A stretch of 64,000 nucleotides of DNA, from the NCBI GenBank assembly GCA_900771325.1, contig CAAGNN010000031.1, forward strand, positions 12,395 to 76,394, read 5' to 3'. Position numbers and translations under genes: made by a program. The DNA is from Kiritimatiellia bacterium. Lineage in GTDB: Bacteria > Verrucomicrobiota > Kiritimatiellia > RFP12 > DVOR01. Below the pieces are notes generated by a model that was given only the letters and a program-made list of their open reading frames with translations, ran no database searches and had not been told where the DNA came from. Of the stretch, positions 34,301 through 41,640 are shown one piece after another; within the stretch, counting starts at the first letter, position 1, and every line of letters starts with the position of its first letter.

Positions 34301-37111
34301 CTCACGCCCACCTTCGATGCCGCCAAGCTCACCCTACTCTCGGCCACTCCGCCCACCCAGGAGAGCCCGCAGGCCCTTTATACCTTCCAGGTCCTTGAGC
34401 AACACGGCAGCGACATCTTTGCCGATCTCACCGTCTCTGGCTCGGCCACCAGCGCCAACGGCCTCCCGGCCATCGTCACCAGCGCCGCTTGCCGCCTCCT
34501 GATTACCGACAGCAACCCACCCCAGCCGGCCAATATCAGTTTGACCCTGCCCCAAATCCAGGAGACCACCGCCGGTGCCTCCTTCACGCTCGCGGTCGAT
34601 GTCACCGCCGACGCGCCGCTCATCTGGGAGAGTCTGCAACTCACCCCGGACTTCGACAGCGCTTACTTCGCCCTGCTCGGCTCCACCGCCCCCACCGAAG
34701 CTTCGCCGCGTGCCACCTACACCTTCCAGGTCAACCGCCTGACCGGCGATGACTTCTCCACGGCCATCGCCATCTCCGGCAGCGCGGAGAGTGCCAATGG
34801 CTTGCCGGCGACGGTGACAGGGTGCAGTTGCCAGGTGCGGATTACGACCCTCAAACCCTCGTCGGTGGCGCTGAGTCTGCCCGCGTCGATGGCCGTCGCG
34901 GCCAACACCACCTTCACCGTGCGCGCCGATCTCGCCCCGAGCGGGGAGATTGACTGGGCAAGCGTCTCCCTGATGCCGGCCTTTGACAGCGGGAAACTCG
35001 CCTTCGTCTCGGCCACCACCCCCTCGGCGAGCGCCCCCTATGTGGACCTCACCTTCCGCGTGGCGGCCCTGACCGGGGCCGACCACACGACGACCCTCTC
35101 GCTCACCGGCACGGCCACGAGCGCCAACGGCCTCCCGGCGACAGTCAGCACAGCCTCCAGCACCCTAGCCATTACCACCCTCAAGCCCGCCACCGTGAAG
35201 CTGGCCACGAGCGCCTCCCTCTCGGCCGTTGCCGGAACGCGCATCTCGCTACCGGTCACCCTCACCGTCACCGATGAGATTGACTGGTCCAGCGTCCAGC
35301 TGACCCCGAGTTATGATGCCACGAAGATGACCTTCGTCTCGGCCACGGCCCCTACGGCCGCCAACCCCAAGGCCACCTTGACCTTCGACATCGTGCGCCT
35401 GACCGGAGCCGACCTCACCTCCTCCATCGCCCTCTCCGGCAGCGCGACGAGTGCCAATGGCTTGCCGGCGACGGTGACGGGAAGCAGTTGCCAGGTGCGG
35501 ATTACGACCCTCAAACCCTCGTCGGTGGCGCTGAGTCTACCCGCGTCGGTGGCCGTTGCGGCCAACACCACCTTCACGGTGCGCGCCGACCTCGCCCCGA
35601 GTGGAGAGATTGACTGGGCAAGCGTCTCCCTGACGCCGGCCTTCGACAGTGGGAAACTCTCCTTCGTCTCGGCCACAACGCCCTCGGCAAGCGCCCCCTA
35701 TGTGGACCTCACCTTCCGCGTGGCCGCCCTGACCGGGGCCGACCACACGACGACCCTCTCGCTCACCGGCACGGCCACGAGCGCTAATGGCCTCCCGGCA
35801 ACGGTCAGCACAGCCTCCAGCACCCTGGCCATTACCACCCTCAAGCCCGCCACCGTGAAACTGGCTACGAGCGCCTCCCTCTCGGCCGTTGCCGGAACGC
35901 GTATCTCGCTGCCGGTCACCCTCACCGTCACCGGCGAGATCGACTGGTCCAGCGTCCAGCTGACCCCGAGCTATGACGCCACAAAGATGACCTTCGTCTC
36001 GGCCACGGCCCCCACGGCCGCCAACCCCAAGGCCACCTTGACCTTCGACATCAAGCGCCTGACCGGGGCCGACCTCACCTCCTCCATCGCCCTCTCCGGC
36101 AGCGCGGTGAGTGCCAATGGGCTTCCGGCGACGGTGACGGGGAGTAGTTGCCAGGTGCGGATTACGACCCTCAAGCCCTCGTCGGTGAAGCTGAGTCTGC
36201 CCAGTAGCGTTGCGGTCACGGCGAGCACCACCTTCACCGTGCGCGTGAGTCTGACCCAGAGCGGCGGCATCAATTGGTCGAGCGTGAGCCTCAAGCGCAC
36301 CTTCGATGCCAGCAAGCTGACCTTCGTCTCGGCCACCACGCCCTCGGCGAGTGCCCCCTATGTGGATATGACCTTCCGCGTGGCGGCCCTGACCGGTGCC
36401 GACCATTCGACGAAGCTCTCGGTGACCGGCACAGCCACCAGCACCAATGGTCTGGCGGCAACCGTTGGCACCGCTTCCACCAGCCTAAACATCACCACGC
36501 TTAAGCCCTCCAAGGTCTCGCTGACGATGCAGAACGCTTCGGCCAAGACATTGAGCTCGGTGAATGTGACCGTCCAGGTCAGCGTGTCGGGCGGGATTAA
36601 CTGGTCGACCTTGGCGCTGACACCGAGCTACGACAAGGCAAAGTTGACCCTGACGGGGACGAAGGCCGCAACGGCCGCCTCGCCGCAGGTGGTCTACACC
36701 TTCAAGGTCCTGGAACAGCACGGCGAGAACCTCTTTGCCGACATCTCGGTGACGGGGAAGGCCACCAGCAGCAACGGCCTGGCGGCGACGGTTGCCGGAG
36801 CCTCGTGCCGGCTGACGATTACCGACAGCAATCCGCCGGTCGACCCAACCGTGGTGCCACCGTGGACGAATGGCGACTGCAATGGCGATGGGCGCCTGAG
36901 CTGGAATGACTATGACTTGGCCCATCAACGGGTGAGCCGTTGTCACCGCAAGACGCGGCCAGAGAACCATTCGGCAACAGACTTGAAAATCCACACCTCG
37001 GTCTGTCAGGCTTTGGGGATTGCGGAATCGGCGTTGAATACGAGCACCTATCCGGCCCAGTTGACGGCCTTGTATTATTACTTTGAGGCCAAGTGCGGAC
37101 CCAAGCCCTAA
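31328..37111 (+). CDS. Exported multidomain protein with tandem cohesin-like repeats and C-terminal dockerin-like motif
   Basis: The 1,927-residue protein starts at the ATG at 31328, 7 nt after GGAGG. A signal peptide (APWLLLAALGWALLGSA) is followed by three units of about 145 residues, each with a calcium-binding type DTDGDG-x-AEE-x-QFGLNP motif (nt 31731, 32170, 32605). A repeat-propeller-like region (VADAEGRISLYQR, DGDMLAGTADGHLLLL), a fibronectin III-like domain (LTATAGYDNVLLAWDP, nt 33500-33770) and a divergent cohesin-like domain (nt 33790-34190) follow. Eight immunoglobulin/cohesin-like repeats of 110-112 residues start at nt 34183, 34519, 34855, 35185, 35515, 35845, 36175 and 36505. 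The C-terminus (nt 36870 on) has a single dockerin/EF-hand-like loop, GDCNGDGRLSWNDYDLAHQR. A scaffold-like extracellular role is inferred with the next gene. Confidence 0.85.
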   Translation: MKRARMKAPWLLLAALGWALLGSAATVTVKQVDSLGNTLAAAEYASTDTLFASVTAPARSGYRFVYWKIDPALSTFVNRDLWGRALDAVSVIPKDSVTTLTAVYLPASTDEDSDGVADGEELYWYGSLENNAESDTDGDGLTFAEELQFGLNPHFSNALNLGGVVYGDSSTLLYNPNEYDNPNEYVPYTLRSEPEGKLFATQTAYVTPGTSVTTKRYSPTGSTFAYWTVEGVRQADCFGRALEAVTFTVGTEAMEVVAHCIEDDNERQMYYWYGRVLSPDEDTDGDGFSFAEEMQFGLNPHFPNTLKLGGVVYGNGPTLLYNPNEYSPYTIQSEPAGVFTTQSGYLRPGETKTTTSYATNGSFAYWDLNGVRRADSLGRALDSITLVGNGSAETSLVATAHFIADNEEARAIAYWYGDRPDLTLESDTDGDGYTLAEELQFGLNPLFPNALKLGGVVYGDGPALETNLQPFDMAAKALVGGSLTNLFAVSDTLHGGFTGGRDFGGAVSPAVFDTEGNGLFDCLFYANGTLTLYRNIGQVGAPDFAVTENAYPLLADRLATMARPLLCGGTNETGPELRFCDDGGPIFAYDCTTNVITETGLTGWPVWSALDGWGTFDGTTLRLSAGTADCDSAPTSVTAAALLEATGDNTADLLVADAEGRISLYQRSAAGLTLKHRIWGGTYVGFAQGLTLAPVDWEGDGDGDMLAGTADGHLLLLTDPGVGRPTNLTATAGYDNVLLAWDPNAQSRVCGYNVYRAQTADFARIAEAPLPTYRDYPPAIATWLYRVTTLSRLWKAGNSTPETFESAPSEIVSATLGGVCLSVMPEITTYDNAEIAWAISIDNTQGLAAQGFAMTFTYPEGLVEPLDFTCTALTEGLTLTSEAASGTWCLAATDGTFAPGGGPLFSLRFKVPAGAIGTGTLAVTEATFTATDGRPVATNTLPITTALTIQARPVPAQVALTMADQEVETLATVEVPVEVTTSGDIDWESLTLTPTFDAAKLTLLSATPPTQESPQALYTFQVLEQHGSDIFADLTVSGSATSANGLPAIVTSAACRLLITDSNPPQPANISLTLPQIQETTAGASFTLAVDVTADAPLIWESLQLTPDFDSAYFALLGSTAPTEASPRATYTFQVNRLTGDDFSTAIAISGSAESANGLPATVTGCSCQVRITTLKPSSVALSLPASMAVAANTTFTVRADLAPSGEIDWASVSLMPAFDSGKLAFVSATTPSASAPYVDLTFRVAALTGADHTTTLSLTGTATSANGLPATVSTASSTLAITTLKPATVKLATSASLSAVAGTRISLPVTLTVTDEIDWSSVQLTPSYDATKMTFVSATAPTAANPKATLTFDIVRLTGADLTSSIALSGSATSANGLPATVTGSSCQVRITTLKPSSVALSLPASVAVAANTTFTVRADLAPSGEIDWASVSLTPAFDSGKLSFVSATTPSASAPYVDLTFRVAALTGADHTTTLSLTGTATSANGLPATVSTASSTLAITTLKPATVKLATSASLSAVAGTRISLPVTLTVTGEIDWSSVQLTPSYDATKMTFVSATAPTAANPKATLTFDIKRLTGADLTSSIALSGSAVSANGLPATVTGSSCQVRITTLKPSSVKLSLPSSVAVTASTTFTVRVSLTQSGGINWSSVSLKRTFDASKLTFVSATTPSASAPYVDMTFRVAALTGADHSTKLSVTGTATSTNGLAATVGTASTSLNITTLKPSKVSLTMQNASAKTLSSVNVTVQVSVSGGINWSTLALTPSYDKAKLTLTGTKAATAASPQVVYTFKVLEQHGENLFADISVTGKATSSNGLAATVAGASCRLTITDSNPPVDPTVVPPWTNGDCNGDGRLSWNDYDLAHQRVSRCHRKTRPENHSATDLKIHTSVCQALGIAESALNTSTYPAQLTALYYYFEAKCGPKP
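34855..36174 (+). repeat. 660-bp tandem duplication inside the cohesin-repeat gene
   Basis: 34855-35514 and 35515-36174 are nearly identical at DNA level, each encoding two 110-residue domains (KPSSVALSLPAS and KPATVKLATSAS types). A third, more diverged partial copy begins at 36175. Confidence 0.85.
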
Positions 37112-37123
37112 GAGGAGAGCCCA

Positions 37124-38431
37124 ATGAAACAGATAGCGATGACAGTTGCGGCGGGGCTGATGTGCGCCGCATTGTGGGGCCGCGAGGTGACGCTGGGGAA
37201 TGTGCTCTGCAACCCCGGCGGCCACTTCACGGTGCCGATTCTGCTCGACGATGTGAGCGATGTGGCGGCAATCTCGCTCCACATCACCTACGAGCCGACG
37301 GTGCTCGTCCTGACGGCCGTGAAGCCGGGGACGCTACGCGAGCACTTTGCCGCCGAGTTCTCGGTGGAGGAGGCGCCGGGGAGCGTGGAGATTATGACCT
37401 TTGGGCGCGGGCAATCGGCGCGGACGGTTGGCGGCTCGGTAGCCGAACTCTGCTTTACGGCGCGCCCGGGGAGCGAGGCGATGACCTCGGGCCTGACCAT
37501 CGCCAATGCGCACGTCTGGGAGCGGACAGTGACCGAGGACCTCTCGGTCAACAACCCGCTCGTGCCCAAGAGTGGCGTGCTTACCTCGGCCTCAACCGCG
37601 GCCGACTGCCGCGCGCGGCTGGGCGAGGGGTCGCTGACGGTGGCGGCCGAGACGGCGGTGCGGGCGTTGGCGTTGGAAGCGGGCGATGCGCTCTGCCTCT
37701 CGAGCGCGCAGCGGCCCATCGTCGTAAGCGAGGCGCTGACGGCCACGGGCGCGCTCCGTCTCCTTGCGCCGGAGGGTGGCTGGACTACCGCGCGCTACGA
37801 GGTGCTCCAAGCGCCGGTCGCGGGGCTGACCCTGACGCTCGAAGACCCGCCCGAAGACTACACCCTGAGCGAAGAGACGAGCGGGGGCGTGACCACCTAC
37901 GTCCTCACCGCGAGCGTAGCGGACGAGGTGCCGATCCAATCCGAGGGCACCCTCTCGGCCGAGGACGCGCAGGGCATCCGCGCCTTGCTGGGCGACCAAC
38001 TCTCCGGCGTCACGGAGATTATCGCGCAGGGCTCGCAGGAAGCCATCGAGTTGGGGGTCGACCTGGGCATTGCGCCGGAGACCACGCGCTCGGGCAGCAC
38101 GCTAACGGCCACCTTCACCCTCCCCCAACTCGCCGTCGTGGGCTTTGACCCCCAGAGCGGCATCATCAGAGTCCGCGTCGAACCTGGCGAAGGGAGCCTC
38201 ATCAAAGGGACCATTGTCACCGGCGTGCTGCACGTACACGGAGCCGAGACGCTGGGCGGCACGTGGAGCGAGCTGCCTGAGATCACCGTCGATTTAAGTG
38301 CGTATCAATCTGCCGAGACGCTCGGAGAGTTTCAGGTGACGGCGCAATTGGGGTGCCACACCTTCATCAAAGTCATTGCCGGGCGTAGCTCGGCCCTCAC
38401 CCCATCCACATCGGAAGGAACCCAAGAATGA
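37124..38431 (+). CDS. Exported protein with N-terminal cohesin domain
   Basis: The 435-residue protein has a signal peptide (MKQIAMTVAAGLMCAALWG) followed by a cohesin-like domain in residues about 20-160: VTLGNVLCNPGGHFTVPILLD, ISLHITYEPTVLVLTAVKPG, then VGGSVAELCFTARPG, all in the order and spacing of type I/II cohesins. A beta-rich middle and a C-terminal region ending SSALTPSTSEGTQE follow; there is no obvious membrane anchor. It lies 12 bp after the dockerin-like protein with AGGAGAG as ribosome-binding site, and its stop overlaps the barrel gene (ATGA). Cohesins in cellulosomes bind dockerins; here binding to the preceding gene product is a hypothesis, since stand-alone cohesin domains also occur outside cellulosomes. 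Confidence 0.8.
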   Translation: MKQIAMTVAAGLMCAALWGREVTLGNVLCNPGGHFTVPILLDDVSDVAAISLHITYEPTVLVLTAVKPGTLREHFAAEFSVEEAPGSVEIMTFGRGQSARTVGGSVAELCFTARPGSEAMTSGLTIANAHVWERTVTEDLSVNNPLVPKSGVLTSASTAADCRARLGEGSLTVAAETAVRALALEAGDALCLSSAQRPIVVSEALTATGALRLLAPEGGWTTARYEVLQAPVAGLTLTLEDPPEDYTLSEETSGGVTTYVLTASVADEVPIQSEGTLSAEDAQGIRALLGDQLSGVTEIIAQGSQEAIELGVDLGIAPETTRSGSTLTATFTLPQLAVVGFDPQSGIIRVRVEPGEGSLIKGTIVTGVLHVHGAETLGGTWSELPEITVDLSAYQSAETLGEFQVTAQLGCHTFIKVIAGRSSALTPSTSEGTQE

Positions 38432-39018
38432 AGTCTCCCCTCCTCCTCGCCGCCCTGGCGGCAAGCACCCTGATGGCCGCCCCCGCCACGCTCCAGACCG
38501 CTGAGCGCGATAACGCCGGCAGCTTCTTCTCCTTCAAGGACGAAGACTGGAGCTCGCGCATTCGCCTGACGGCCGACGGCTACGGCAACTTCGGCTCCAA
38601 GATGGAACTCTCCGACCCCGCGGCAAGCACCCACGGAGACCTTTACGGCACGCGCTTGGATCTGCAGCTCAAGCTCTACACAAAGGAGCGCTTTAACCTC
38701 TGGGTTGGCCTCGGCGGCAGTTGGACCCCCGATCAGGAGTTCGGCACCTACGCCGAAGACTACAGCGATCCGGGTGTCTACACCGAAACTCTCAGCGGCA
38801 AGATGGAAGTGCGCGACTACGCCTTGCGCGCAATGGTCGTGCCCGAATGGCAGCTGCTCGACCCTCTGGCCCTGGGTTTGCGTCTGGGCGTGGAACTCGG
38901 CCATACCAAGGCCAAGTTCTCCGAACACTGGAGCTACACCGACATTGGTGGCACTGAGAACGATAGCTGGGACTTCGAGAACAGTGAAACCCTCGTGCGC
39001 GGCATCGTTGGCCTCTAA
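38428..39018 (+). CDS. Outer-membrane beta-barrel protein, cut short by an in-frame TAA
   Basis: The open frame gives 196 residues with a signal peptide (MKSPLLLAALAASTLMAAPA) and alternating amphipathic strands (FNLWVGLGGSWTP, ALGLRLGVELGHTKAKF). It ends at TAA 39016-39018 within a strand (RGIVGL), before the C-terminal strands that a barrel needs. The same frame continues for 50 more codons without another stop and finishes with GTAFEAGIGLTWQF, the terminal aromatic signature of outer-membrane barrels. The stop is therefore a nonsense change, a sequencing error or a recoded codon. It is translationally coupled (ATGA) to the cohesin gene, so an outer-membrane partner for that operon is inferred. 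Confidence 0.8.
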   Translation: MKSPLLLAALAASTLMAAPATLQTAERDNAGSFFSFKDEDWSSRIRLTADGYGNFGSKMELSDPAASTHGDLYGTRLDLQLKLYTKERFNLWVGLGGSWTPDQEFGTYAEDYSDPGVYTETLSGKMEVRDYALRAMVVPEWQLLDPLALGLRLGVELGHTKAKFSEHWSYTDIGGTENDSWDFENSETLVRGIVGL

Positions 39019-39171
39019 GCCACTTGGATGTTTACCGAACACCTCGGCCTGACTGCCTACGGCGAAGGGCAATTTGGGCAGGATATGGACCTGGAAATCG
39101 ATGGCGAAAAGTTCGGCACCTTGAAGGGGACCGCCTTCGAAGCCGGCATTGGCCTCACCTGGCAGTTCTAA
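39019..39171 (+). pseudogene. Detached C-terminal strands of the barrel protein
   Basis: In-frame continuation of the gene at 38428, reading ATWMFTEHLGLTAYGEG to LTWQF and ending in TAA 39169-39171. It ends in Phe, as expected for BAM recognition. It has no start codon or ribosome-binding site of its own that would make sense as a gene. Confidence 0.75.
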
Positions 39172-39191
39172 TTTCTTCTCCACACGCCTTT

Positions 39192-39230
39192 GCTCCGCCT
39201 GGCTTTCCCCAGGGCGGAGCACTTTTATAT
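39192..39230 (+). terminator. Intrinsic terminator of the exported-protein operon
   Basis: GCTCCGCCTGG (39192-39202) pairs with CCAGGGCGGAGC (39209-39220), with one bulged base; ACTTTTATAT follows. Confidence 0.75.
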
Positions 39231-39250
39231 CGCAAAGCGTCTTGGAGCGT

Positions 39251-39279
39251 TTCACGCACGGAGCGAAGTGTGCTATGAT
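39251..39279 (+). promoter_or_regulatory. Promoter of the DUF362/polyferredoxin operon
   Basis: TTCACG (39251-39256), 17-bp spacer, TATGAT (39274-39279) with TGC extension; an AAAGGAG ribosome-binding site follows. Confidence 0.55.
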
Positions 39280-39303
39280 TATGGGTAGCAAAAGGAGTTT
39301 GCG

Positions 39304-40212
39304 ATGAATAGACGAGACTTTCTGAGTGCGATGGCCGGGGCGGCGGTGGCGTTGCCGGCGTTGGCGGTGGAGGGCGAAGCGAAGGCGAAGTCCACCGTGG
39401 CGGTGGTGCGCAAGGGCTCGCCCGTGGAGATGTTCCGGCGCGGGATTGCCGCGTTGGGCGGGATTACGGCCTTTGTGAAGCCCGGGCAGAAGGTGGTCAT
39501 CAAGCCGAACATTGGCTGGGACCGCACGCCGGAGTATGCCGCGAACACGAACCCCGAACTGGTGGGCGAGATTGTGCGCGAGTGTCTGGCGGCCGGGGCG
39601 GCGGAGGTGAAGGTCTTTGACCACACCTGCAACGCCTGGCGTAAGTGCTACGAGCACTCCGGGATTGCTGCGGCGGTCGAGGCGGCCGGCGGGCAGATGG
39701 TCGAGGCGCACGAGGAGCGCCACTACCGAGCGCAGGCGCGCGCGCAGGCCGGTAGTATGAAGAAGGCTAAGATCCACGCGGCCATTCTGGAGGCCGATGT
39801 CTTCATCAACGTGCCCATCCTCAAGAACCACGGAGGGGCCAAGATGACCGCCGGGCTCAAGAACTTTATGGGACTGGTCTGGGACCGGCAGTTTATGCAC
39901 CGCCACAACCTGGCCCAGTGCATCGCCGATGCCGCGCTCTACCGTAAGCCCGACCTGACGGTCATTGATGCCTACCGTACGATGCAGACCAACGGTCCGC
40001 TGGGGGTGGGTCTGGGCGATGTGCGCGAGCCGCACTACCAGATCCTCTCGCGCGACATCGTGGCCGCCGACACCCTGGCCACCAAGCTCCTGCGCTTCCC
40101 GCTGGAGTCGGTGCCCTACATTGCCCTGGCCGCCAAGCACGGTCTGGGCACAAACGATGAAAAGCAGATGGAAATCGTGCGCTTGGAGGCCACGGAGGAG
40201 GCTCAGGCGTGA
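39304..40212 (+). CDS. DUF362 domain protein with Tat-type signal
   Basis: The 302-residue protein begins MNRRDFLSAMAGAAVALPALA, a twin-arginine signal (RRDFL) that predicts export of a folded, probably cofactor-bound protein. The DUF362 core is visible in VVIKPNIGWDRTP, AAEVKVFDHTC, INVPILKNHGGAKMTAGLKNFMG and DLTVIDAYRTMQTNGPLG. DUF362 proteins are often linked to iron-sulfur proteins, but their reaction is unknown. The next gene starts inside its stop codon and encodes a polyferredoxin, so the two probably work together in electron transfer. Only a few Cys are present, so this protein does not itself carry a ferredoxin-type cluster motif. Confidence 0.88.
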   Translation: MNRRDFLSAMAGAAVALPALAVEGEAKAKSTVAVVRKGSPVEMFRRGIAALGGITAFVKPGQKVVIKPNIGWDRTPEYAANTNPELVGEIVRECLAAGAAEVKVFDHTCNAWRKCYEHSGIAAAVEAAGGQMVEAHEERHYRAQARAQAGSMKKAKIHAAILEADVFINVPILKNHGGAKMTAGLKNFMGLVWDRQFMHRHNLAQCIADAALYRKPDLTVIDAYRTMQTNGPLGVGLGDVREPHYQILSRDIVAADTLATKLLRFPLESVPYIALAAKHGLGTNDEKQMEIVRLEATEEAQA

Positions 40213-41603
40213 AGCTGCCGCGCGCGCTCTATCCGCTGCGCCTAGCGCTGGCCGCCCTCTCGCTGGCCCTCACCACCCTCGCCTTCGGCTTTGCCGGGGA
40301 CGCGCTGACCTTCCTGGTCAAGGCGCAGTTCGGCCCGGCGCTGATGTCGGTGGGTGCACACCTGGCCGTGACTGGAGGGCTCTGCGTGGCGCTGTGGCTC
40401 TTGGCGACGCTCTGCTTTGGGCGGCTCTTCTGCTCGATTGGCTGCCCGCTGGGGATTGCGCAGGATCTGCTCGGCGCGCTCTTCTTCTGGCGCAAAAACC
40501 GGCCGCAACCGCAGTGGGTGGCCTTGCGCAAGGGGCTGGGCGTGGCGGTATGGTCGGCCGCGCTCTTGGGCGGATGGACGCTCGGGCTGCGCTTTCTGGA
40601 ACCGTGGACGCTCTTTGGGGCCATCCTCTCGGGGGCGTGGTTGCCGGCGGTGGTGATTGCCGCTGCGGTCTACTGGCGGCGGCGCAGCTTCTGCAACACG
40701 CTCTGCCCGGTGGGCGCGCTCTTGGCGTGCGGGGCCGCGATGGCACCGGCGGGGTTGCGCTTCGGGGAGAAGTGCATTTGCTGCGGCAAGTGCGTGAAGG
40801 TCTGCCCCACAGGCTGCCTCGATCCGCAACAGGGCGTGGTGGATAACGGGCGCTGCGTGCGCTGTATGGCGTGCGTGAAGGCCTGCCCGGTGGGTGCGAT
40901 TGAGTTTGGACGCAACCCGGGCTTTCGGATGCCCGAGCGGCGGCGGTTGGTGCGCGCAGGGCTCTGCCTCCTGGGCGGCGGCGTGGTCGGGCTCCTGGCC
41001 CGCAAGGCCCTGCCGCTCTACAGCGCCTACGGGCCGCGGGCGCGCGTGGCGCAGGAGGGCATCTACCCGCCCGGCGCCGGGTCGCGTCAGCGTTTCCTGA
41101 GCAAGTGCACCGACTGCCGGCTCTGCATTCAGCACTGCGTGGGGCAGGTCATCCAGCCGGCGGGCACCTTCGGCGCCGTCCACCTCACCTTCGAGAACGG
41201 GATGTGCGAGTTCAACTGCAAGCGCTGTACGGAGGTCTGCCCCACCGGCGCGTTGGTGCCGATGGCGTTGGCCCAGAAGCAGCGCACGCGCTTGGGGCTG
41301 GCGGAGGTTAACCTCTCGCTCTGCGTGGCGGCCAAGCGCGGCTTCGAGTGCGGGGCGTGCGCCGAGCATTGCCCCACCGGCGCGTTGCGGATGAAGGAGG
41401 ATGCCCGAGGCGTACGCATCCCGGTGCTCGATTCGCGGCTGTGCATCGGCTGTGGGAGTTGCGAGCATCCGTGCCCGGTGCGGCCTATCAAGGCGGTGCG
41501 CGTGTGGCCGATTGAGGTGCAGGTGCAGGCCGCCGACCCGGCGGAGATCTTCCGCCCCGAGGCTGAACCCGACACCGCCGCCGGCGACGATTGGCTGATT
41601 TAA
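40209..41603 (+). CDS. Membrane-bound polyferredoxin (NapH/NosR/CcoG-like 4Fe-4S protein)
   Basis: The 464-residue protein starts with GTG in a GTGA overlap with the DUF362 gene. The N-terminal 170 residues contain about four or five membrane helices with the NapH/NosR-type motifs CSIGCPLG and CNTLCPVG. Ferredoxin-type motifs follow: CICCGKCVKVCP, CVRCMACVKACP, CTDCRLCIQHCV, CKRCTEVCP, CGACAEHCP and CIGCGSCEHPCP, enough for four to six 4Fe-4S clusters. The protein should pass electrons across or along the inner membrane to the exported DUF362 partner. Donor and acceptor are unknown. Confidence 0.88.
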   Translation: MKLPRALYPLRLALAALSLALTTLAFGFAGDALTFLVKAQFGPALMSVGAHLAVTGGLCVALWLLATLCFGRLFCSIGCPLGIAQDLLGALFFWRKNRPQPQWVALRKGLGVAVWSAALLGGWTLGLRFLEPWTLFGAILSGAWLPAVVIAAAVYWRRRSFCNTLCPVGALLACGAAMAPAGLRFGEKCICCGKCVKVCPTGCLDPQQGVVDNGRCVRCMACVKACPVGAIEFGRNPGFRMPERRRLVRAGLCLLGGGVVGLLARKALPLYSAYGPRARVAQEGIYPPGAGSRQRFLSKCTDCRLCIQHCVGQVIQPAGTFGAVHLTFENGMCEFNCKRCTEVCPTGALVPMALAQKQRTRLGLAEVNLSLCVAAKRGFECGACAEHCPTGALRMKEDARGVRIPVLDSRLCIGCGSCEHPCPVRPIKAVRVWPIEVQVQAADPAEIFRPEAEPDTAAGDDWLI

Positions 41604-41640
41604 TGAACTTCTCCGCGTGGTGTGTTAGAATAGACGCGCT
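41603..41640 (+). promoter_or_regulatory. Promoter of the yycJ-ade operon, predicted leaderless
   Basis: ATGAAC at the -35 position (41603-41608), 17-bp spacer, TGT-TAGAAT (-10 at 41626-41631). The ATG at 41641 is 9 nt downstream; no ribosome-binding site is present. Confidence 0.5.

Noticed and set aside
31328..38431. Full cellulosome locus
   Set aside because: No glycoside hydrolase or classical two-loop dockerin is present in the window; only cohesin-like and dockerin-like elements can be claimed.
39024..39278. 84-codon plus-strand open frame after the broken barrel
   Set aside because: Different frame from the barrel continuation, overlaps the terminator, and shows no protein-like features.
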